DNA of 64,000 bases from JAGPUQ01 sp947084925 (GCA_947084925.1 CAMTUJ010000005.1:23606-87605); one strand, 5' to 3'. Shown: positions 1 through 9,145, counted from the stretch's first letter. The notes: generated by a model not told the origin, from the letters alone. Made by a program: numbers and translations.

Positions 1-312
1 ACCTCGCGGAAGATCGCCGCGATAACGCCGGATGCCCAATTGAAACAGACGCCATCGACGCTCAGGTTCTACGGTGACCAATTCGTATTCGATACGGTTT
101 CCGGAATGTTCTACCGCATGAATCCCACCGCATGTTTCATCCTGCGCGCACTCGATGCCGGTGTGGATTCGCATGAACTGCCGGCGCTGCTGCGGGCCAG
201 TTACACCCTGGATGCCTCGACGGCAACACGGGATGTCGAGCTTTTTCTCAACAATCTCGCCGCGCTCGAACCGCTGAACCGGCTGCACCCCAACAAGCAA
301 GTGAGCGCATGA
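1..312 (+). CDS. PqqD-like protein, 5' end beyond window
   Basis: Small PqqD-family protein. In pyrroloquinoline quinone and RiPP pathways this fold binds a peptide or partner enzyme rather than catalysing a reaction. The core pattern is visible: a beta strand with FYGDQFVFDT, then YRMNPTACFILRAL, then a helical tail, as in the winged-helix PqqD fold. A TTG at 40 gives a 90-residue protein, but the frame is open to base 1 and the upstream residues (KIAAITPDAQ) look coding, so the true start is probably outside the window. Its stop overlaps the next start (ATGA), so it is translationally coupled to the ATP-grasp gene. The bound partner is unknown; PqqD-like calls on proteins this short carry some risk. 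Confidence 0.7.
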   Translation, partial: TSRKIAAITPDAQLKQTPSTLRFYGDQFVFDTVSGMFYRMNPTACFILRALDAGVDSHELPALLRASYTLDASTATRDVELFLNNLAALEPLNRLHPNKQVSA

Positions 313-1394
313 AAAGCGTCGCCATCACTGGCCTCCACCGGGGAGAAAATCCTCAACCCGGGGCCGCGGTGGCCGCAGCCCTGCGCCGGCGCTTCCCCGC
401 TCTTCGCATCGTCGGCCTGTCCTACGATCCCTTCGAGAGCGGGCTTTACTGCCCCGACGGCAGCAGGCCCGATGCGGCCTATCTCATGCCGTACCCGAGC
501 GTGGGGCCCATGGCGTTGGCGGAACGTCTGGATGAGATACAGGAGCGCGAAAAGATCGCGTTTGTCATTCCTTGCCTGGATTCCGAGATTGCCAATTTCA
601 TTGCCATCCGGCGGAGGCTGAAGAAGCGACACGGCATTGAATGCGTGCTGCCGACCCGGAAGGCGTTCGACGCTCGGAACAAAGACAATCTCCATGCACT
701 CTGCAAGCGTCTGGATGTCGTGACGCCGCGAACCCAGGCGGCGAACAGCTCCGAGGCACTGGCTGCCTGCGCTGAAGCCATCGGCTACCCGGTTTATGTC
801 AAAGGTCGGTTCTACGAAGCGCATTTGGTGAATTCGAAGCAAGATCTCTGCGCGGCATTTGACGAAATTGCCGGCGTTTGGGGTGGACCCGTCCTGGTCC
901 AGGAGCCGATTGTGGGCGAGGAATACGACGTCGTCGGTCTCGGCGACGGCGAGGGCGGTATCATTGGCTCCTGCTCGATCAGGAAGATGCTGCGAACTTC
1001 CGCCGGCAAGGGTTTTGCCGGAATCGTCATCGCCGACCCCGCGCTCGATGAGCTGGTGGCGCGCATCGTCGAGGCGCTGCGCTGGAGGGGTCCGTTCGAG
1101 CTGGAATTCATCAAGGCTCCCCATGGGCGGCATGTACTGCTGGAGATGAATCCGCGCTTTCCGGCGTGGGTGGATTTTCCGTCCCAGATCGGTTGTAACC
1201 TGCCGGAGCGGCTGCTGGGGGATTTTCTTGGCGCGGAGCCGACACCGCTGGGCGACTGTTCACCGGGCCAGATGTTCATTCGCCACAGCATCGATGTAGT
1301 GACCGATATCGGCGATCTTGCGCAGATGGTGATTACCGGTGAACGTGGCAGACTGCCGGTGGGCGGCAAGCCCGAACTTGAGGTGATCAAGTGA
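309..1394 (+). CDS. ATP-grasp ligase
   Basis: Predicted ATP-dependent carboxylate-amine (or carboxylate-thiol) ligase of 361 residues, of the PylC/CarB-like ATP-grasp type. The N-terminal third is a Rossmann-like pre-ATP-grasp domain. The middle has the ATP-grasp lysine region (YVKGRFYEA) and the adenine-side acidic stretch (VQEPIVGEEYDVV). The C-terminal part carries the metal-binding LEMNPRFPAW motif, where Glu and Asn hold Mg-ATP. It starts at the ATG overlapping the PqqD-like stop, and its own stop overlaps the GTG start of the decarboxylase. The substrate cannot be read from sequence. The context suggests that it joins an amino acid or peptide made or trimmed by the neighbouring decarboxylase. 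Confidence 0.82.
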   Translation: MKSVAITGLHRGENPQPGAAVAAALRRRFPALRIVGLSYDPFESGLYCPDGSRPDAAYLMPYPSVGPMALAERLDEIQEREKIAFVIPCLDSEIANFIAIRRRLKKRHGIECVLPTRKAFDARNKDNLHALCKRLDVVTPRTQAANSSEALAACAEAIGYPVYVKGRFYEAHLVNSKQDLCAAFDEIAGVWGGPVLVQEPIVGEEYDVVGLGDGEGGIIGSCSIRKMLRTSAGKGFAGIVIADPALDELVARIVEALRWRGPFELEFIKAPHGRHVLLEMNPRFPAWVDFPSQIGCNLPERLLGDFLGAEPTPLGDCSPGQMFIRHSIDVVTDIGDLAQMVITGERGRLPVGGKPELEVIK

Positions 1395-2818
1395 ACGACG
1401 ATTACATCCAGCCAATGATCAGTGACGAGCTGGGGCGGAGCACGCCCAACGCCGCGGTTGACCGCAACTATTACGCCCACGGCTCCCAAATCCCGGCGCT
1501 GTTCGAGATCGATGGCATCTCGATTCCCGCTCTGGTGGCCGAGTTCGGGTCGCCGCTCTTTGTCTATTCCGAACACAATCTCCGCAGCAAGGCGAGACGT
1601 GCCCGGGATGCGTTCAGGAGCCGTTATCCGAATACCAGTTTCGCGTGGTCCTACAAGACGAACTACCTCAATGCGGTGTGTCGGATTCTGCGTCAAGAGG
1701 GCTGGCTCGCCGAAGTCGTATCGGATTTCGAGTACCAGAAGGCCCGCAAGCTCGGTTTTGCGGGCAGGGACATCGTGTTCAATGGGCCGCACAAGCCGCG
1801 GAGCGTCCTCGAACAGGCCATCAGCGAGCGCGCACTGATTCAGATTGACAACTGGGATGAGCTCAACCGGATCGAGGAGCTGGCCAGGGACCTCGAACAA
1901 CCGCTGGAAGTCGGCATTCGCGTTTGGCTCGATGCCGGTATCAAGCCGGTATGGTCGAAATTCGGTTTTGCTTTGGCAAATGGCGAAGCCGAACGCGCCG
2001 CCGCACATGTTGTCGGCAATCCCAATCTGCGACTGCACACACTGCACACGCATATCGGAACCTATATCCTCGCGCCCGAGGCTTATCGGGTGGCCACGCA
2101 AAAGCTCATCACTCTTCGTGAGGAAATTCACGCCACGCTCGGTCATCTGGTGGAATGCGTCAATCTGGGCGGAGGGATTCCTTCTTACAGCCTGCTGCAT
2201 GGCATGGCCGGTCCGGCGGAGCAAATGGTGCCGCCGGTCGAAGCGTACGCGGACGCGATCACGGAAGTTCTCAATAAACTGCCGGTCAGGAAACGACCTC
2301 TCCTGCGCCTCGAACTCGGCCGGCATCTGGTCGACGAGGCCGGCTATCTGCTCAGCACCGTGGTGGCCGTGAAGGGCATGAACCGCTATGTCCCCACGTC
2401 GGAGCTGTCCGCGCGCGACTACAAGGAGCAATTGGTTCTTGGCGACGATCCGAAAGTCGGGTACGTTGTCGATGCCGGCATCAATCTTCTTTACACTGCG
2501 GCCTGGTATCAGGTTGCGGTCAAGCCATCGCGACTGACCAACGCAGCGCCACTGCCTTCGCGAATCTACGGTTCACTGTGCATGGCGATCGATGTCATCC
2601 GCGACAATGTCCACCTCCCGCCGCTTGAAGTCGGCGATGTGCTGAGCCTGCATCCCGTCGGCGCCTACAACTTTGTCCAGTCGATGCAGTTCATTGCCTA
2701 CCGGCCCGCGGTCGTGCTGATCGGTGAGAACGGCAAGCCAGAGCTTATTCGCGCGCGCGAAACCCTTGACGATATCGAGCGCCCCGAACGCATGCCCGCA
2801 CACCTGTCGTCAAAATGA
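1391..2818 (+). CDS. Fold-III PLP decarboxylase (LysA/ornithine decarboxylase-like)
   Basis: Predicted pyridoxal-phosphate enzyme of 475 residues in the alanine-racemase/fold III group that contains diaminopimelate, ornithine and arginine decarboxylases. The PLP-binding lysine lies in the early WSYKTN motif, the HTHIG motif follows, and the phosphate-binding loop is GGGIPS. The C-terminal beta-barrel domain is present. The start is the GTG that overlaps the ATP-grasp stop (GTGA). The protein is somewhat longer than typical LysA (about 420), with an N-terminal extension of some 35 residues. It is unlikely to be housekeeping LysA, because it sits in an overlapped operon with PqqD-like, ATP-grasp and transporter genes. 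Substrate specificity is not predictable here. Confidence 0.8.
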   Translation: MNDDYIQPMISDELGRSTPNAAVDRNYYAHGSQIPALFEIDGISIPALVAEFGSPLFVYSEHNLRSKARRARDAFRSRYPNTSFAWSYKTNYLNAVCRILRQEGWLAEVVSDFEYQKARKLGFAGRDIVFNGPHKPRSVLEQAISERALIQIDNWDELNRIEELARDLEQPLEVGIRVWLDAGIKPVWSKFGFALANGEAERAAAHVVGNPNLRLHTLHTHIGTYILAPEAYRVATQKLITLREEIHATLGHLVECVNLGGGIPSYSLLHGMAGPAEQMVPPVEAYADAITEVLNKLPVRKRPLLRLELGRHLVDEAGYLLSTVVAVKGMNRYVPTSELSARDYKEQLVLGDDPKVGYVVDAGINLLYTAAWYQVAVKPSRLTNAAPLPSRIYGSLCMAIDVIRDNVHLPPLEVGDVLSLHPVGAYNFVQSMQFIAYRPAVVLIGENGKPELIRARETLDDIERPERMPAHLSSK

Positions 2819-5082
2819 CCAATAAAACTCCTGACTCCGGGCGGTATGGGTGGCTTGCCGCGGGATCGGTCGGTGGTTGGTCGTTGCGAATGTTTCGCAA
2901 GCCGACGCCCTTGATCTCGATCCTCGGCCCGGCACTGGGGAGCGCGTTCCTGATTCCGAGCCCATGGATTGGCGCCATCCTGTGGTTTGCCGTGTTCCAG
3001 AATTTTCGCTATGCCGCTTTCGCGCTTCTCGGCGTCGTCATCGCCGAAGGGATGATCCGGACATTCGGCATCCGGGACACGTCGCCGATCGACGGCAGCC
3101 TGAAAGCCAATGCGGTGCTCGCCGCCATTGCGGCCGCCTGGCTGACGGGACCAGCCGGCATTTCGGTCGAGGCACAGATGCTCGTTGTCGTCGTGTCGAC
3201 CGCGGCGGCCACCATCCTGACGGCTGCGGTCACCAGAGCTCTCGCGAACCTGAATCTACCATCCCTGGCCATTGGCTACTGCCTCGTCGCCACGATGCTG
3301 TTTGCGATTTTTTCTGACTGGACCCGTGCCGCGGCAGCCTCGATGGCGTGGTGGCCCGTGCCTGCCGATGCGGTCGGTTGGGTGGTTACCTTTTTTCGCA
3401 CCCTGGGCGCACTGTTGTTTGCTCCGACGCTGGGGTTTGGGTTGATTGTGGCGGCCGCGGTTCTGCTCTGGTCGCGAACGGCCCTCGTCGCCGGCGTCGT
3501 CGGGTGGATCGCCGGAATCGTGGTGGCGGTCGCGGTGTCCGGAACCGGCGTGGTCTACTACTGGATGCCGACGGCGTACAATTTTTTTCTCTCCGGCATG
3601 GCGCTTGGTGCGGTATTTTTTCTGCCCGGCCGCGCCAGTATGTTGCTGGCGGCTGTTGGTGGCGCCAGCGCGTCCCTTCTTGCCGTCGGACTCCAGCACC
3701 TGTTTCCAGCCACTGCCTTGGGCTATCTGCCGGTGGCGTCGGCGCTTGTGGTATGGATCGCCATGTACGCCTTGGCGCTGAACGACAGTCAAGCGCTGTC
3801 GCAGCGGAATCAAACAACCAACCTGCCGGCGGAAAAAGCCTGGTGGTGGGCGGCCTATTGGCTGCGGCGCTCGGGCCGGGAGGGACCATTTCTGGTGGTG
3901 CCGATCGGTGTGACCACCCGGATTTCACAGGGCTTCGACGGGCTGCTCAGCCATGTCGGCCCATGGCGTTACGCATTGGACTTCCAACAACCGGAGATGC
4001 CTGGCCAGCCGCGTCGCCGCGATGCCGACGGGGCCGCAAGCTGGAGCCCGCCGGTTACCGCCCCGGCGGGCGGCGTGGTCGAGCGGATCCGGAGCGACGT
4101 CGTCGACAACCCGCTCGGCATGTGCAATTACGCCGAAAACTGGGGCAACTATGTGATCATCCGCCTCGATCAGGGCGGCTGGGTACTGCTCGCGCACTTG
4201 CGGCAGGGTTCGATCCCGGTAAAACCGGGAGAGCGCGTCGAAATCGGCACTTATCTTGGCGCGGTCGGCAATTCCGGACGCGCCCCGCTTCCTCACCTGC
4301 ATCTTCAGGCGCAACATTCTCCCGATCCTGGCGCACCTTCCGTACCCTTCCGTCTCGCCAATTTTTTATCCGCGATCGACGCGGAGAGCCCGCTCCTGCA
4401 GTGGCACGCGGTGACGCTGCCGGACCAAGGCACGATAGTCGCGCCGGCCCCGCCGAATCCTTTCGTACAACGTATTCTCTCCAGCACCGCGCCCGGGTCG
4501 GCTGTGTGGACCGTCGAGTCGGACGGCATCGTCCCCGGGCCACTCCGGAAAGCATGCGCGGAAATCAGCATGCACATGACCATCTCGCTGGATGTCGCCG
4601 GACGCCATCTGTTCAGAGGTACGACCGGTAACGGTCTGGTAAGTCATTTGGACGCGGATGCGTGGCGCGTGCTTGAACTCCAGGATGGAGCGTCGCCCTT
4701 TCTCACGCTGCTCGCGCTGGCCGTTCCCTCCATACCCTATGCGGCGACCGGCGGGATGGTGTGGGAAGATTTGGCGCCGATCATTCCCTTCGGCAGGGCG
4801 CGCTGGCTCGGTCTCGCGCTGTCGCCCTACCTGGCGGAACCGTTCGTCCGTGTCCGCTGTCACTGCATCTCGGCGCCTGGGCAGGATAGCCTGCCGGAAA
4901 GTCCGTTGGTGATCGAAACGCATCCGGAAACGGTCGGGGGAGGGTTGCCTGCGAAGCTGATCTGCCAGTTCGACCGGCTGCGGGGACCGGTTCGGCTGGA
5001 GGCTTTCTTCCATGGCGGGAGTCTTACCTATTCACTGATTTCTTTTGAGCCCGGCCTGCCGTTCGAGGGCGACTTGGTATAG
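2815..5082 (+). CDS. Urea-transporter-like membrane domain fused to M23 metallopeptidase
   Basis: A 755-residue fusion. Residues about 20-335 are a run of hydrophobic segments resembling the urea-transporter (UT) family with its two-fold repeat; the usual LPxxTxPF signature is degenerate. Residues about 360-520 form an M23/LytM-type domain with the zinc ligands His380, Asp389 (ALDF) and the HLH pair His494/His496, plus His461 in an AHL motif, so all expected metal and catalytic positions are there. The last 230 residues are a beta-rich region I do not recognise. The ATG overlaps the decarboxylase stop (ATGA), making it the fourth coupled gene. The M23 part presumably faces the periplasm and could cut or bind peptidoglycan. 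Whether urea is the transported solute is doubtful. Confidence 0.75.
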   Translation: MTNKTPDSGRYGWLAAGSVGGWSLRMFRKPTPLISILGPALGSAFLIPSPWIGAILWFAVFQNFRYAAFALLGVVIAEGMIRTFGIRDTSPIDGSLKANAVLAAIAAAWLTGPAGISVEAQMLVVVVSTAAATILTAAVTRALANLNLPSLAIGYCLVATMLFAIFSDWTRAAAASMAWWPVPADAVGWVVTFFRTLGALLFAPTLGFGLIVAAAVLLWSRTALVAGVVGWIAGIVVAVAVSGTGVVYYWMPTAYNFFLSGMALGAVFFLPGRASMLLAAVGGASASLLAVGLQHLFPATALGYLPVASALVVWIAMYALALNDSQALSQRNQTTNLPAEKAWWWAAYWLRRSGREGPFLVVPIGVTTRISQGFDGLLSHVGPWRYALDFQQPEMPGQPRRRDADGAASWSPPVTAPAGGVVERIRSDVVDNPLGMCNYAENWGNYVIIRLDQGGWVLLAHLRQGSIPVKPGERVEIGTYLGAVGNSGRAPLPHLHLQAQHSPDPGAPSVPFRLANFLSAIDAESPLLQWHAVTLPDQGTIVAPAPPNPFVQRILSSTAPGSAVWTVESDGIVPGPLRKACAEISMHMTISLDVAGRHLFRGTTGNGLVSHLDADAWRVLELQDGASPFLTLLALAVPSIPYAATGGMVWEDLAPIIPFGRARWLGLALSPYLAEPFVRVRCHCISAPGQDSLPESPLVIETHPETVGGGLPAKLICQFDRLRGPVRLEAFFHGGSLTYSLISFEPGLPFEGDLV

Positions 5083-5174
5083 TCTCTGGCGGGATGCATC
5101 CGCAGGGAAAATTGAAAATCAATTTGGTCGTCGTCCTGATGTGGCGACGGATGGGTCGGTGAGGGGGAGAGTTC

Positions 5175-5897
5175 ATGACCAGGATAAAGATTCAGCATTT
5201 GGCAAGAGGGGCGATCCTGGCGGCGAGCTGTGCAGTCGCCACGATCGGCCATGCGCAGGACAGCACGGTGCTGTTTGGCGGCGTCGATGGCCGGGAGAAA
5301 AGCTCCTACTCGTATGTTGGGATAATTGACCACTTGAGTGGCGACATTGCCAGCGACGGAATTCTCTTGCGCGCTTTCGGTTCGTACGGTGAATACGATT
5401 ACCGGTCGGCCGCGGTGGCCGGAGGCAAGGTAAACGCCGATGTGGCAACTTTTGACGCCATGATCGGATACCAAAAGGGCGTCGACAACCTCTTCCTGCG
5501 GGGCTATGCAGGTCTCGATTACGAAGATCATGACCTGTCGCCGAACAATCCGTACGATTCGAACCGGGGCAGCGACGTTGGCGTCAAAGTCCAGGGAGAG
5601 GTTGAAACCGGGTACGCTTCCGAATATTACGCGAACGTCATCGGCAGTTACGGTACGGCAAAGGATCGCTACTGGGTGCGTCTTCGCGGTGGTTACAATT
5701 TCGACGGTTATGTTCTCGGCCCGGAAACTTTGCTGACCGGCACCCACGAAAGCGATGAACAGCGCATCGGCGCCTTCATGACACTCACCAACCTCGGGCG
5801 GGTTGGCCTGTCCGTGTCCACCGGTTACTCGGATACCAGTGACAGGCGCGGGGGCAGCAGTTGGTACGGTACGCTGGAGTTGTCGACCAGATTTTGA
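5175..5897 (+). CDS. BcsS-like outer-membrane beta-barrel protein
   Basis: A 240-residue exported protein with a signal peptide ending near HAQD (residues 1-27). Alternating aromatic/hydrophobic strands with glycines and a C-terminal phenylalanine (LELSTRF) are typical of an outer-membrane barrel. The pattern (LFGGVDG near the mature N-terminus, YAGLDYEDH, a terminal WYGTLELSTRF strand) resembles the BcsS cellulose-biosynthesis-associated family, though no bcs synthase genes are in the window. It lies 92 bp after the transporter/peptidase fusion on the same strand and is preceded by a purine-rich GGGGGAGAG stretch, so it probably belongs to the same operon. The role is inferred only: an outer-membrane partner of the upstream export or wall-modifying proteins. 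Confidence 0.65.
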   Translation: MTRIKIQHLARGAILAASCAVATIGHAQDSTVLFGGVDGREKSSYSYVGIIDHLSGDIASDGILLRAFGSYGEYDYRSAAVAGGKVNADVATFDAMIGYQKGVDNLFLRGYAGLDYEDHDLSPNNPYDSNRGSDVGVKVQGEVETGYASEYYANVIGSYGTAKDRYWVRLRGGYNFDGYVLGPETLLTGTHESDEQRIGAFMTLTNLGRVGLSVSTGYSDTSDRRGGSSWYGTLELSTRF

Positions 5898-5963
5898 GGT
5901 TGTCCACAGCAAACCCGGCAGCCGCCCTTCCGCGACCAGCCGGAGTGCCGCCTGCGTTTCGGA

Positions 5964-6851
5964 CTACTGTTTGAAGCTGGTGTTTTGAGCCAGGGTAGTC
6001 GTCAAGTCTCTGGCCGCGTACTGACGTTTCAGTCCGTCGGTCATTGTGCTGATAAAGAATGCCAGCATTTTCGCCCGACTGTCCTGGGTGGCGAGCGGGT
6101 CGCTGCCGATCAATTTGCCCAGAAATCGTTGCGGCAGAATATCCAGATCGAAGGAATGAGCTGCCTCCGGGTAGATGGTAACCTCCAGCCCCGCCCCGGT
6201 TGCCTTCACATTCTGGCACTGGCGCGCGGGGACCCAGTCGTCCTTGCCGCCGGCGAAAATCAGCAGCGGTGATGCCAGGGAAACGCGAGAGCTGCCAAAT
6301 TCACCACACCAGGGGTAGTAGGCAACCACACCCCGAAAAGCAGCGCCGCCATTGTCGTGCGCCTTGGACGTCGCGGTTTTTGCCACCCTGATCGCCACGG
6401 CGCCGCCGTTACTCTGCCCCATGAGAAAGATGTTGTCCGGCGCCACATAGTCCAGTTTCTGCAGGTAACGCAGAGCATCGAAGGCATCCTCGGTTCGATA
6501 CGACAACGCTTTGTATAACGCCCGGTCGTCGGCACAGAGTTTGCCTCCGGAAGAATGGCGCGGCCCGAAGCTGTCGACATTCAGCACCACAAAACCGCGC
6601 TGTTGCAGATACCGCGCATGGGTATTGAGCGAGTAATGGACCGCGGGTTGCCATCCGCCGCAGCCATGCAGCAGCACCACCGCTGGAAAATGCCCGGAGC
6701 CATTCGGTCTGAATAACTCCGCCTTCAACAGCAGCTTATCGGCCGAAAATGGTTGGGTAGCCGCGAACTCAATCGCTTCCTGGGCCCCGACGCGGGTTGC
6801 CAGCAGGAGGCCAATCCCAACCAAAAGTAGAGTGATGAAGCCACGTCGCAC
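5964..6851 (-). CDS. Secreted dienelactone-hydrolase-family alpha/beta hydrolase
   Basis: A 295-residue alpha/beta hydrolase with a clear signal peptide (hydrophobic residues 5-22, cleavage after VGAQ). The oxyanion-side motif is LLHGCGGW and the nucleophile elbow is GQSNGG (Ser). A late AAHSFD supplies the probable catalytic His, and an Asp lies in GGKDDWVP. This is the arrangement of the dienelactone-hydrolase family. It acts in the periplasm or outside the cell on an unknown ester or lactone. It is transcribed toward the BcsS-like gene (convergent, 66 bp apart), so it is a separate unit. Confidence 0.8.
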   Translation of the reverse strand: MRRGFITLLLVGIGLLLATRVGAQEAIEFAATQPFSADKLLLKAELFRPNGSGHFPAVVLLHGCGGWQPAVHYSLNTHARYLQQRGFVVLNVDSFGPRHSSGGKLCADDRALYKALSYRTEDAFDALRYLQKLDYVAPDNIFLMGQSNGGAVAIRVAKTATSKAHDNGGAAFRGVVAYYPWCGEFGSSRVSLASPLLIFAGGKDDWVPARQCQNVKATGAGLEVTIYPEAAHSFDLDILPQRFLGKLIGSDPLATQDSRAKMLAFFISTMTDGLKRQYAARDLTTTLAQNTSFKQ

Positions 6852-7561
6852 CAGAGTTGTCCTTTGATAATCAGGAAGAAGACATTGAAGACCGTGTCTT
6901 TTTACTCCATTTTTTGGCGGCGGTCCGTGCCTTGCAACACAAATCGAGCAGCTCGTCGATCCATTCCGATCCGATACATCCGCGGATCGCCTCGATCACC
7001 ATGGCTCCCATCCTCGACGTTTTTGACCGATTCAATTGATCGATTCGATTGACCGGGCATTATCGGTAACATATGGTCTGACGGTGCGCTCGACTCCTTC
7101 GAGCACGAGGGAGGTGGTGTGGCTTTGCCGCGCACATGATGCACGAAAAGTCGGTTTTAACGAAGACGACATGCAGGAGTAGTGTGACAGCATGAACAAC
7201 GTCCATGAAACGTCTTCGTGGTCGTTCTCAGCCCCGATTAAATCGTTCTCAGGCGGTTTCGAGGAGAAGTGTGGTAATTGTTGGCGGTCAAAACGCGAGT
7301 CTTGCCATATGCGCGCCCGCCGGCTGGCGCATTTGAGGGTAGGCGGGAGTTGTATGGAAAGTTTTTGAGTACTTCGCTAAGGATGCTCTGAATAACCACT
7401 TAATCGTCGTTCCCGCGCAGGCGGGAACCCAGGAATATCAGGGTCTTCTGGATGCCCGCTTCCGCGGGCATGACGGTTATTCAGAGTATCCCTAATACTG
7501 CGCAGCCCTTCTGTTCAATACAGAGGCCCCGCTTACAGGCATGAAATTGAGGAGCATCCCG
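6852..7561. other. Long intergenic region
   Basis: About 0.7 kb between the divergent hydrolase and binding-protein genes. Short open frames exist on both strands (60-80 codons) but have no recognisable protein pattern or good ribosome-binding site. The left half is AT-richer than its surroundings (around 7020-7075, with an ATTGATCGATTCGATT stretch) and may hold the hydrolase promoter. The right end holds the MITE-like element described separately. I see no RNA gene. Confidence 0.6.
7381..7491. mobile_element. MITE-like element carrying two REP hairpins
   Basis: A 111-bp element bounded by 17-bp terminal inverted repeats: left 7381-7397 (GGATGCTCTGAATAACC) and right 7475-7491, which reads GGATACTCTGAATAACC on the other strand, one mismatch. 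The bases just outside on both sides are CTAA (7377-7380 and 7492-7495), as expected for a 4-bp target-site duplication. Inside are two hairpins, GTTCCCGC/GCGGGAAC and ATGCCCGC/GCGGGCAT. No transposase is encoded, so it would need one in trans. The ends and flanks are read directly; mobility is inferred. Confidence 0.65.
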
Positions 7562-9133
7562 ATGTCGAGCAATGGAATCAACCGATGGTTGGCCGCCGCA
7601 GCGGCTGTGATTGTCATGGTGGCGTCGAGCGCCAGCGCCAGTACCCTGCGGATAGCCTCCCATGGGAGGTTGTCCGTCATCGACCCGATTTGGACCACCG
7701 CTTACGTTGCCAGAAGTCATGGCTACCTCGTTTACGACACGCTGTTCGCAATGGACGAGAATTTCGAGCCCAAGCCGCAGATGGTCGATACCTGGACTGT
7801 TTCGGACGACGGCAAAGTGTGGACGTTCCGGCTGCGTGACGGTTTGAAGTGGCATGACGGGACGAACGTGACAGGTGAGGATTGTGTTGCCTCGCTGCGG
7901 CGTTGGGGCAAGCGGGACGGCATGGGTCAGCAGCTGTTCAAGGACGTCGTCAGCTTGACGGCCGCGGATGAAAAAACGTTCACCATGACCTTGCGGGAGC
8001 CTTACGGATTGGTTCTTGCGTCGTTGGCCAAGCTCTCCGCCAATGTACCCTTCATGATGCCCAAGCGGATCGCGGAGACGGATCCGATGCAGCCGATCAA
8101 GGATGCGACCGGCTCCGGACCATTCATTTTCAAGCAGGACGAGCGGGAGGACAACAAAGCGGTCTACGTTCGTAACCCGGATTACGTGCCGCGCAAGGAA
8201 GTTCAATCACTCGCCGCCGGCGGCAAGGTCGTCAAGGTTGATCGACTGGAGTGGCTCTATTTCCCCGATCAGAAGAATGCCGTCCAGGCTTTGCTGGATG
8301 GCAAAGTCGATTACGTTGAATCTCCTTCCACCAAGCTGGTCGCGATGCTGGAGGACAAGAAGCGTGTGGTTGTCGCTTCCACGGATCCTCTCGGCAACAT
8401 GGCTTTTGCCCGTTTCAATCATCTGCAGCCACCTTTCAACAAAGCTGAAATCCGTCGTGCCGTGCTGATGGCAATGAAGCAGGACGACTATATGACGGCA
8501 GCTCTTGGTGATCATCGGTACTGGCGAACGTGTCATTCCGTCTTTGCCTGTGGGACGACCTATGCCAATGAGGCCGGTGGCGAAATCGTGGCGGCTGGCG
8601 GTGATCTCGATGCGGCAAGGAGCGCGTTGCAAGCGGCCGGATATGATGGCGCCCCGGTCGTACTGCTGAATCCGACCGATGCGCCGGTCATGTCAGCCTT
8701 GACTCAGGTGACAGCCGACACCTTGCGGAAGATCGGCATGAATGTCGAAATTCAAGACATGGACTGGGCGTCGCTGTTGCAGCGACGCAACAACCGCGGG
8801 CCCGTAGCGGAAGGCGGCTGGAGCATGTTTCACACCTGGTGGAACGCCGCCGATGTCGCGGATCCAACATCGATCGCGTTTTCCGGTGATCCGGAAAACG
8901 GCTGGTATGGCTGGGCAAACGACGAGCAACTGGAAATACTGCGGACCGCTTTTGCCAACGCAGCCAGCCTGGAGGACAGACAGAAGATCGCCGCCCAGGT
9001 TCAGGAGCGGCTGCTGGCGGACGGTGCCTTTGGTATTCTCGGTCAGTTCTACGAGCCGGTTGCTTTCCGTGCCAACCTGACCGGGATAACCGCGCCCTTG
9101 CAATTCTATTGGGGTGTCTCGCGGGGAAAATGA
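7562..9133 (+). CDS. ABC transporter substrate-binding protein, family 5 (peptide/nickel type)
   Basis: Periplasmic solute-binding protein of the DppA/OppA family (SBP_bac_5), about 523 residues. I choose the ATG at 7562 because GAGGAG lies 7 bases upstream; an earlier ATG at 7541 lacks this. A signal peptide follows (basic NRW, hydrophobic core, SASA). Family features include DPIWTTAYVARSHGYLVYDTLF near the start (split across strands), WTFRLRDGLKWHDG, and a C-terminal lobe with VQERLLADGA. No permease or ATPase genes are adjacent, so it is an orphan binding protein. Ligands could be peptides or other small organic solutes. Confidence 0.85.
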   Translation: MSSNGINRWLAAAAAVIVMVASSASASTLRIASHGRLSVIDPIWTTAYVARSHGYLVYDTLFAMDENFEPKPQMVDTWTVSDDGKVWTFRLRDGLKWHDGTNVTGEDCVASLRRWGKRDGMGQQLFKDVVSLTAADEKTFTMTLREPYGLVLASLAKLSANVPFMMPKRIAETDPMQPIKDATGSGPFIFKQDEREDNKAVYVRNPDYVPRKEVQSLAAGGKVVKVDRLEWLYFPDQKNAVQALLDGKVDYVESPSTKLVAMLEDKKRVVVASTDPLGNMAFARFNHLQPPFNKAEIRRAVLMAMKQDDYMTAALGDHRYWRTCHSVFACGTTYANEAGGEIVAAGGDLDAARSALQAAGYDGAPVVLLNPTDAPVMSALTQVTADTLRKIGMNVEIQDMDWASLLQRRNNRGPVAEGGWSMFHTWWNAADVADPTSIAFSGDPENGWYGWANDEQLEILRTAFANAASLEDRQKIAAQVQERLLADGAFGILGQFYEPVAFRANLTGITAPLQFYWGVSRGK

Positions 9134-9145
9134 CGGTTGGCGTCG

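Noticed and set aside
1391..2818. Housekeeping diaminopimelate decarboxylase (lysA).
   Set aside because: The gene is overlapped by ATP-grasp and transporter genes, and no dapF or other lysine genes are adjacent.
6857..7144. Short frames of 60-80 codons in the long intergenic region.
   Set aside because: No ribosome-binding sites, no family patterns, and overlap on both strands.
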